From assembly GCF_002939985.1 (NCBI RefSeq), contig NZ_MDFM01000009.1, forward strand, positions 105,871-169,870: a stretch of DNA of 64,000 nucleotides, given 5' to 3'. This DNA is from Xanthomonas hortorum pv. cynarae (lineage in GTDB: Bacteria > Pseudomonadota > Gammaproteobacteria > Xanthomonadales > Xanthomonadaceae). Positions 58,101-64,000 of this stretch are shown in pieces (positions within the stretch are counted from its first letter, which is position 1; each line of letters opens with the position of its first letter). The translations under genes and the position numbers were made by a program. Under the pieces are notes generated by a model that was not told the origin of the DNA, made no database searches, and saw only the letters and a program-made list of their open reading frames with translations.

Positions 58101-59933
58101 TCACCCATCCGCCGCAACAAACCCTCCCGTCTGCCGCGCCCACAGCCGCGCATACAGCCCGCCCTGCGCGATCAATTCCGCATGCGTGCCGGTTTCGACG
58201 ATGCGTCCCGCATCCATCACCACCAGCCGGTCCATGCGCGCGATGGTCGAAAGCCGGTGCGCAATTGCGATGACGGTCTTGTCGCCCATCAACGCGTCCA
58301 GACTGTCCTGGATCGCCGCTTCCACTTCCGAATCCAGTGCCGAGGTGGCTTCGTCCAGAATCAGGATCGGCGCGTCCTTCAGCAGCACGCGCGCAATCGC
58401 GATGCGCTGCCGTTGACCGCCCGACAGCTTGACCCCGCGCTCTCCCACATAGGCATCGAAGCCGCGCCGGCCCTCGCCATCCACCAGCGTGTCGATGAAG
58501 CTCTCGGCGCGCGCCTTGCGCACAGCCTCCAGCATCTGCGCTTCGGTGGCCTGCGGCCGGCCGTACAGCAGGTTGTCGCGGATCGAACGATGCAACAACG
58601 AGGTGTCCTGCGTGACCAGGCCGATCTGCCCGCGCAGGCTTTCCTGCGTGACCTGCGCGATGTCCTGCCCGTCGATGAGGATGCGCCCCTGCTCCAGGTC
58701 GTACAGCCGCAGCAACACATTGACCAGCGTCGATTTGCCCGCACCCGAAGGCCCGACCAGGCCGATCTTCTCGCCCGCGCGCACCTGCAGATCCAGCCCG
58801 GCAATCACCCCACCGCGTTTGCCGTAATGAAAATGGATGTGCTCGAACTGCACCTGCCCCTGCGTCACCTGCAGCGGCACTGCATCCGGCGCGTCCTGCA
58901 CCAGCACCGGCTGCGAAATGGTCTGCATGCCGTCCTGCACGCTGCCGATATCTTCGAAGATGCCGTTGACCGTCCACATGATCCAGCCGGACATGTTGTG
59001 GATGCGGATCACCAGGCCGGTCGCCAGCGTGATCGCGCCCACGCTGATCTGGCCGCGGCTCCACAGCCACAACGCCAGCCCGCAGGTGCCCACGATCAGG
59101 AAGCCATTGGCCACCGCAATTGCGGTATCCATCGCGGTCGTTACGCGCGTCTGCCTGCGATGTTTCACCGCCAGTTCGTCGATCGCATCGCGCACATACG
59201 CCTGTTCGCGGCCGGCATGTGCAAACAACTTGAGCGTGGAGATATTGGTGTAGCCATCGACAATGCGCCCGGTCGCCTTGGAGCGCGCATCCGAGGCGAT
59301 CCACGCGCGCGCCTTCATGCGCGGCACGAAGAACGCCATCAGCGCCACATACACCACCAGCCACATCAGCAGCGGCAGCATCAGCAACGGGTCGGCTTGC
59401 GCAAACAGCCACAGCGCGCTGCCGGTATAGACCACGATGTACCAGAGCGCATCGACCATCTGCACCGCCGATTCGCGCAGCGACGTGCCGGTCTGCATCA
59501 CGCGATTGGCAATGCGGCCGGCAAAATCGTTGTGGAAAAAGCCCAGGCTTTGCCGCACCACGTAGTTGTGCATCAACCAGCGCGAGCGGTTGCTCAAGCC
59601 TGGCACGATAGCCTGATTGACCAGCAGGTTATGCAGGCCGGTGAACAACGGCCGCGCCACCAGCGTGATCAGCGCCATCCACACCAGTTCGCTGGCATGG
59701 CGACGGAAGAACTCCGGTCCCGGTCGCTCGGCCAGCATGTCGACGATGCGGCCAAGGAAGTCGAACATCGCCACTTCCACCAGCGCCAGCAGCAACCCGG
59801 CGATCAGCGTGGCCAGCAGAATCGGCCACAACGGCCGCAGATAATGCAGATAGAACCGCCATACGCTACGTGGCGGCATTTCCCGCTCGATCGGCGGGAA
59901 GACATCGATCAGGGATTCGAACCAGCGGAACAT
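58101..59933 (-). CDS. ABC transporter, fused permease and ATP-binding domains (exporter)
   Basis: A 610-residue type I exporter half-transporter. The N-terminal membrane domain has six helices (about residues 40-330). The nucleotide-binding domain has Walker A GPSGAGKST, signature LSGGQRQRIAIARVLL, Walker B ILILDEATSALD and the His-loop VIAIAHRLSTI. It should work as a homodimer. The substrate cannot be deduced, and lipid or drug export is typical of the family. The ATG at 59933 was chosen over a GTG three codons upstream, neither with a strong ribosome-binding site. No partner transporter gene is adjacent. Confidence 0.93.
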   Translation of the reverse strand: MFRWFESLIDVFPPIEREMPPRSVWRFYLHYLRPLWPILLATLIAGLLLALVEVAMFDFLGRIVDMLAERPGPEFFRRHASELVWMALITLVARPLFTGLHNLLVNQAIVPGLSNRSRWLMHNYVVRQSLGFFHNDFAGRIANRVMQTGTSLRESAVQMVDALWYIVVYTGSALWLFAQADPLLMLPLLMWLVVYVALMAFFVPRMKARAWIASDARSKATGRIVDGYTNISTLKLFAHAGREQAYVRDAIDELAVKHRRQTRVTTAMDTAIAVANGFLIVGTCGLALWLWSRGQISVGAITLATGLVIRIHNMSGWIMWTVNGIFEDIGSVQDGMQTISQPVLVQDAPDAVPLQVTQGQVQFEHIHFHYGKRGGVIAGLDLQVRAGEKIGLVGPSGAGKSTLVNVLLRLYDLEQGRILIDGQDIAQVTQESLRGQIGLVTQDTSLLHRSIRDNLLYGRPQATEAQMLEAVRKARAESFIDTLVDGEGRRGFDAYVGERGVKLSGGQRQRIAIARVLLKDAPILILDEATSALDSEVEAAIQDSLDALMGDKTVIAIAHRLSTIARMDRLVVMDAGRIVETGTHAELIAQGGLYARLWARQTGGFVAADG

Positions 59934-60055
59934 TGCAACCACGTCACTGACACCGGGACGTCAGGCTAGCCGATCGCGCGTCAAGCCGCAGTGGCGTCGG
60001 CGCTGGCTTGCAGTGTCATCAAGGATGACTGTTCGCGACGTGGCGTCAGCCACAG

Positions 60056-60655
60056 TCAGTCGCGCACACGCGCAAGCAACCGGTTGACCTCGTCCAGATC
60101 GAAATGCGCCGGATCGAAACGTCCACCCAGCGTCGCCAGCACTTGCACGTGTTGCGCATGGCCTGGGTCGGCGATGATCTGCAGAAACTCCAGGTAGTGC
60201 TCGATGCCTTCGCTGTTTTCCGGCGGGCAGGCATTGGCGCCGTCCACGCAACGGGCGCCACGCAGGCCTGCATCCGGCGGCAGGATCGCCTCCACCTGCA
60301 GGCGGTGCTGCCAGCCCGCGCCGCTGCCGTAGAAATAGTCGAACCACTCCAGCTCGCCTACCGCACTTTCCAGCGTGACGCGTGCCGCATGCTTGAGCCG
60401 TGGGCGGTCGGGAACATCCAGCCCGGACTCGCCGTAGCGGCCGCCACCCAGGTCGAACTCGTACGGATGCGCGTTATTCCAGCCCATCGCCGGCTGCAGC
60501 ACGCGATGCAGCGTTGCCAGGCGCAGCGACCCGGCCACCAGCAATCGGCGCCACACCAGCGGCGTGCTGCCCACCAGCGCGAGATGCAACTGATAGATCG
60601 GTACAGGCGTTTGCACCACCTCCTGTGCGGCTTTCTTTTTTTTGGCCTTGCTCAT
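60056..60655 (-). CDS. Plasmid pRiA4b ORF-3 family protein
   Basis: A 199-residue protein of the family named after a plasmid ORF of Rhizobium. The conserved blocks are IYQLHLALVGSTPLVWRRLLV, LHRVLQPAMGWNNAHPYEFDLGG, and FDYFYGSGAGWQHRLQVE, followed by ENSEGIEHYLEFLQ. A lysine-rich N-terminus (MSKAKKKKAA) opens it. The function of the family is unknown. The gene is on the same strand as the antiporter upstream and the ABC exporter downstream, but gaps of 70 and 122 bases leave co-transcription open. Confidence 0.9.
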   Translation of the reverse strand: MSKAKKKKAAQEVVQTPVPIYQLHLALVGSTPLVWRRLLVAGSLRLATLHRVLQPAMGWNNAHPYEFDLGGGRYGESGLDVPDRPRLKHAARVTLESAVGELEWFDYFYGSGAGWQHRLQVEAILPPDAGLRGARCVDGANACPPENSEGIEHYLEFLQIIADPGHAQHVQVLATLGGRFDPAHFDLDEVNRLLARVRD

Positions 60656-60724
60656 CGTGTCTTGGCTACCTGTTTACGGTGCAAGTATGCAGCGACCTGC
60701 ATCTGCAGGATCCGCGAAGCAACC

Positions 60725-61987
60725 TCAGCGCTGCAGACTCGGCACCGCGTCGGTCACGTGCGCATGGCGGCGCATGATCCAGTTGAACAGCGGCGTGGCC
60801 ATCAGCGTGGACAGGATCGCCATCAGCACCAGCACCGAGAACAGGCCTTGTTCGATCACGCCGGCCTGCAAGCCGATATTGATGATGATCAGCTCCATCA
60901 AACCGCGTGCATTCATCAGCGACCCGATCGCCATCGCATCGCGGTTGTTCTCGCCGGTGATCCGCGCAGCGGCCCAGCAGGCCAATCCCTTGCCAATGAA
61001 CGATGCCGCCAGAATCGCCACGCCGGCAAGCATGATCTGCGGCTGCAGCAGCACGCTGAGCTGGGTCTTGAGACCGGAATAGGTGAAGAACATCGGCAGC
61101 AGAAAGACCACCACGAACGGCTGCATCATCTCGCGCAATTTTTCGGTCAACGCGCCCCTGGGCAGGCAAACGCCGAGCAGGAAGCCGCCGAACACTGCAT
61201 GGATGCCGATCGCATCCATCGCCCAGGCGCTGAGGCAGAACAGCATCAGGATCACCGCCAACACGCCATTGCTCAGCGGCTGGTCCGCCACCACGTAATT
61301 CTCGAGCCGCCGCAGCAGATGGCGGCCGACAAAGATCATGAACAACGCGTAGGCCACGCCACCGCCGATGGCCAGATACGCGCCCCCCCAACTGCCGCCG
61401 AAACTGGCCAGCACGATCGCCAGAATGCACCACGCCGCCGCATCGTCGAAGGCGCCGGCCGTCAACGCCAGCGTGCCCAACGGGCTATTGGTCAGACCGC
61501 GCTCGTGAATGATGCGCGCCAGCATCGGGAAGGCGGTAATGGCAATCGCCGCGCCCAGAAACAGCGAAGCTTCCGTCAACTTGGCTTTTTCCGAAAACAA
61601 GCCATCCACGTTGATCAGCCACGGACACATCGCAAAGGCCAGCGCGAACGGCACCGCAATTCCGGCTAACGACACACTCATCGCGCTGCGATAGCGCGCG
61701 CGGAAATGATCGCTGCGGAAGTCGGTACCGACCAGGAACATGTACAGCCCCACGCCGAACTGGGCCAGTACGTACAGCACGTCCAGCGTCTGCTTGGGAA
61801 ACAGCGCCGCCTGCACATCCGGCAGCAACATGCCGAACAACGAAGGGCCCAACGCCACGCCGGCAATCATCTCGCCCACCACTTGCGGCTGCCCCACCCG
61901 CTTGGCCAACAAACCCACCAGACGGCAGATCAGCAGGATCACTGCAGCCTGTAAGAAGAAATACACCGACATCTGCGGAGTGGTCAT
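60725..61987 (-). CDS. Cation:proton antiporter (CPA2 family)
   Basis: A 420-residue inner-membrane transporter with about twelve helices. The N-terminal region has GEMIAGVALGPSLFG, typical of the KefB/NapA group. The ion-binding region contains TAGAFDDAAAWCILAIVL (two adjacent aspartates, as in electrogenic antiporters). The C-terminal part has MNARGLMELIIINIGLQAGVI, a conserved CPA2 segment. No TrkA-N regulatory domain follows, so the protein is the shorter form. The ATG at 61987 is the likely start. Cation specificity (Na+ or K+) is not readable from the sequence. Confidence 0.92.
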   Translation of the reverse strand: MTTPQMSVYFFLQAAVILLICRLVGLLAKRVGQPQVVGEMIAGVALGPSLFGMLLPDVQAALFPKQTLDVLYVLAQFGVGLYMFLVGTDFRSDHFRARYRSAMSVSLAGIAVPFALAFAMCPWLINVDGLFSEKAKLTEASLFLGAAIAITAFPMLARIIHERGLTNSPLGTLALTAGAFDDAAAWCILAIVLASFGGSWGGAYLAIGGGVAYALFMIFVGRHLLRRLENYVVADQPLSNGVLAVILMLFCLSAWAMDAIGIHAVFGGFLLGVCLPRGALTEKLREMMQPFVVVFLLPMFFTYSGLKTQLSVLLQPQIMLAGVAILAASFIGKGLACWAAARITGENNRDAMAIGSLMNARGLMELIIINIGLQAGVIEQGLFSVLVLMAILSTLMATPLFNWIMRRHAHVTDAVPSLQR

Positions 61988-62326
61988 GCGCAAGGCAACA
62001 TCGTTGAGGGTGCGCGGATCATATCGAGCCGCGCCAGCGGGCGATAGCCATCGTGCAGCTGTCACGCAGGCATCGCCCGGGGTCGGCAGGGCTGTGCTGC
62101 ACCGGCAAGCCAAGCGACGTGGTGTATGCGCGCCGAGCTCGGTTGCCCGCACGCGCCGTGATCAATGCCTTGCTGACGCCCGTGCTGCAGAGCAGATGGC
62201 GATCCCACTGCCATGCAGTCGGTTGGGGGTAGCACTGGACGATGCGCCCAGGCTGCCGTGGCCGCCAGCCACTACACGCTCCGTGCAGTGACTGTGCCCG
62301 CCTTCGCAACCAACGGCGCATCACTT
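61988..62326. other. Intergenic region with no recognised element
   Basis: This gap of about 340 bases lies between two minus-strand genes. It should contain the antiporter promoter. I see no repeats of the types found elsewhere in the window, no terminator for the serine hydrolase reading into it, and no coding signal. Confidence 0.45.
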
Positions 62327-63916
62327 CTACGTCGGCTGCCCTTCTGCAACCGGCGTCAACACCAGATCCTGGAAATCGAAGCTGAAATCGGTCAACGGCG
62401 AGATCGCCTCCATGCGCATTTCGCGTACCGCGCCATCCGGAGTCAATGCGAAATTGACGAAGGCATCGGCATTCAAGCTGCGGTCGTCCCAGCGCACGAT
62501 GAAGCTATCGTGCTGCCAGTGCTCCAGCGTGCCGACCAACTGCGCGGTCTTGGCAAACTGCAGACGCAAGCGCTTGCCGTCCTGGCGAATCACCACATCG
62601 CCGTACCACGGGTCGCGATAGGTCGCCGCATAACTGCGCAGCGGCAACGACGGCGTGGAGCGTGCCGCGCGTGCATCCAGATGCTTCTTCCAGCTGGCGT
62701 CGGCATCGCTGTCGGCCTTGGCCACCGCCTTGGCATAGGCGGCGGTCCAATCGGTTACCGGCACCTGCAGGAACGCATCCAGCACCTGCAAGGTCACCGC
62801 ATTGAACGCGGCACCGACTTCCTGATTGGTCAGCACCACCACGCCCAGGTGTTGATCGGGCACCAGGGTCAGCCGCGACACCATGCCCGGCCAGCCGCCG
62901 GTGTGCCACACCAGCCGATGGCCGCGATAATCGCTCAAGCTCCAGCCTTCGCCGTAGCCGGCAAAATTGGGGCGCGCCGCGGTCAGCTCCGGTACCGCCG
63001 GCTCGGCGATCGCAATCGGCGTGATCATCGACCACATGTCCTGCTGCCGCTTGGCACTGAACAACGCGGTGCCGTCCGGCAACGCGCCACCGGCCAGTTG
63101 CAGCTTCATCCACAGCGCCATGTCGTGCGCGCTGGAATAGACGCCGCCGGCACCGGAGTTATTGGACCAGGTCAACGGCGCAACCGTGCGCAGCTCGGTG
63201 AAGTCGTACTTGGCATGACCCACCGCCGCGTTGTCGCCGGGCTGCAGATGGGCGGCATTGAAGCGCGTCCCACGCATGCCGACCGGCGCGAAGATGCGTT
63301 GCTGCAGAAACGCCGCATAGCTCTGCCCGGAGACCTGCTCGATCACCTTCTGCGCAACGGCGTAAAGAATGTTGTCGTAGGCGTAGCGATCGCGAAAACC
63401 GCCTTTCAACGGCACCTTGGCCAGGCGCTGCACGACTTCTTCGGTGCTGTAGCTGGTGGTCGGCCAGAACAGCAAATCGCCCGCACCCAGACTCAACCCA
63501 CTGCGATGCGCAAGCAGATCGCGCACGCGCATCTCGCCGCTGACATACGGGTCGGACATGCGAAACCACGGCAAATGCTCGATGACCTTGTCGTCGAGCG
63601 ACAGCTTGCCCTCGTCGGCCAGCATCGACAGCGAGGCCGCAGTGAACGCCTTGGTGTTGGATGCGATGGCGAACAAGGTATCGGCCTGCACCGGCGCGGG
63701 CTTGCCGATCTCGCGCACGCCGTAGCCGCGCTCCAGTACCACCTGTCCATCCTTGACGATGGCCACCGCAATCCCGGGCACATCGAACTGTTTGCGCACG
63801 CGCTCCATCTGCGCATCGAACTGCTGCATGCCGGCGGGAAGCTCGGCTGCCTGCGTTGTCGTCATCACGCCTGCCAGCATCAGCACGCCTCCACTCAGCC
63901 ATCGGTTCAAGGTCAC
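62327..63916 (-). CDS. Secreted serine hydrolase, class C beta-lactamase fold
   Basis: A 529-residue exported protein. The signal peptide (residues 1-24, LSGGVLMLAGVMTTTQA) is followed by a beta-lactamase-related domain with the nucleophile motif SNTK (Ser86, Lys89), the YDN motif in RYAYDNILY and HTGG in WHTGGWPG, matching class C/D-peptidase-like esterases. The last 150 residues form a DUF3471-like domain seen in penicillin-binding-protein-related hydrolases. Activity could be peptidase or esterase, and antibiotic hydrolysis is not implied. Translation apparently begins at GTG (63916), directly beside the end of an insertion sequence, so the original upstream region has been displaced. Confidence 0.9.
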   Translation of the reverse strand: MTLNRWLSGGVLMLAGVMTTTQAAELPAGMQQFDAQMERVRKQFDVPGIAVAIVKDGQVVLERGYGVREIGKPAPVQADTLFAIASNTKAFTAASLSMLADEGKLSLDDKVIEHLPWFRMSDPYVSGEMRVRDLLAHRSGLSLGAGDLLFWPTTSYSTEEVVQRLAKVPLKGGFRDRYAYDNILYAVAQKVIEQVSGQSYAAFLQQRIFAPVGMRGTRFNAAHLQPGDNAAVGHAKYDFTELRTVAPLTWSNNSGAGGVYSSAHDMALWMKLQLAGGALPDGTALFSAKRQQDMWSMITPIAIAEPAVPELTAARPNFAGYGEGWSLSDYRGHRLVWHTGGWPGMVSRLTLVPDQHLGVVVLTNQEVGAAFNAVTLQVLDAFLQVPVTDWTAAYAKAVAKADSDADASWKKHLDARAARSTPSLPLRSYAATYRDPWYGDVVIRQDGKRLRLQFAKTAQLVGTLEHWQHDSFIVRWDDRSLNADAFVNFALTPDGAVREMRMEAISPLTDFSFDFQDLVLTPVAEGQPT

Positions 63917-63919
63917 TAG

Positions 63920-64000
63920 GGCCTGTTAACACATCCGAAGCCCATCAACGACTAGGACGAAGCTGAGGAATCCAAGGAACATGACATCTAGCTTCTCGAA
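63920..64000. mobile_element. End of an insertion sequence (partial)
   Basis: The sequence from GGGCCTGTTAACAC onward appears to be the terminal end of an insertion sequence. It carries the transposase 3' end just inside it. The adjacent CTAG at 63916-63919 may be the target or its duplication. The exact boundary cannot be fixed without the other end. Confidence 0.6.
63926..64000 (-). CDS. C-terminal end of a transposase (partial, runs off the window)
   Basis: The 24 codons before the stop (TAA, 63926-63928) read FEKLDVMFLGFLSFV, then LVVDGLRMC. The FEKLDVMFLGF segment resembles the C-termini of IS5-family transposases of Xanthomonas as I remember them, but the piece is too short for a firm family assignment. 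The rest of the gene lies outside the window. Confidence 0.6.
   Translation of the reverse strand, partial: FEKLDVMFLGFLSFVLVVDGLRMC

Noticed and set aside
62327..63916. Reading the serine hydrolase as an antibiotic-resistance beta-lactamase
   Set aside because: SxxK, YxN and HTGG motifs are shared by esterases and D-peptidases of this fold. The C-terminal extra domain and length do not match AmpC.

Overview
The window looks like a chromosomal segment of a Xanthomonas species. The basis is high GC, GTAG-headed REP palindromes, larger REP doublets ending in a CTCTCCC/GGGAGAG hairpin, heptamer arrays of the GGGATTC type between genes, and protein sequences of Xanthomonadaceae character. The species cannot be fixed from the sequence alone. 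I found no tRNA, rRNA, CRISPR array, prophage or plasmid module. The only mobile element is the end of an insertion sequence at the right edge.

Layout. 1-8750: an FAD-dependent oxidoreductase, then three tandem M13 (neprilysin/PepO-type) peptidase genes. The first is cut by an in-frame stop, the second looks intact, and the third has lost key catalytic residues. 8990-15590: a rhomboid protease with an alkyltransferase-like DNA repair protein, glutathione reductase (preceded by the decayed 3' end of a D-amino-acid-dehydrogenase-like gene), a DUF418 membrane protein, SlyD, and two NlpC/P60 cell-wall hydrolases. 15750-24920: a thioesterase/methyltransferase/dicarboxylate-symporter cluster, an alkaline phosphatase lipoprotein, tilS-xseB-ispA, a secreted M35 metalloprotease and a DUF4870 membrane protein.

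25060-47550: a conserved proteobacterial housekeeping chain, read on the minus strand as leuS, lptE, holA, nadD, rsfS, (J-domain protein), rlmH, maf, rng, yhdP, tldD, pmbA. It covers translation, LPS export, replication, NAD synthesis, ribosome silencing and methylation, RNA processing, phospholipid transport and TldD/E proteolysis. Plus-strand genes (PhoX phosphatase, TonB, SIMPL protein, DUF6065, yjgA) are interspersed.

47620-63916: mostly small independent units: a six-helix membrane protein, a CnoX/YbbN-type thioredoxin, DUF4442, DUF378, a periplasmic cyclophilin, a divergent EamA exporter/LysR pair, a small acidic protein, a GFA/DUF4349 pair, a DUF885 lipoprotein, an ABC exporter, a pRiA4b ORF-3 protein, a CPA2 antiporter and a secreted serine hydrolase. 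The insertion sequence lies directly against the start codon of that hydrolase.

I did not see a convincing new multi-gene system. The strongest leads are the three different fates of the M13 paralogues, the insertion sequence touching a start codon, repeat DNA translated as part of nadD and yjgA, the dehydrogenase remnant whose stop overlaps the gor start, and a possible 36-codon ORF with its ribosome-binding site inside an AT-only hairpin upstream of the secreted protease. All coordinates, starts and motifs were read by eye. No database search was run.
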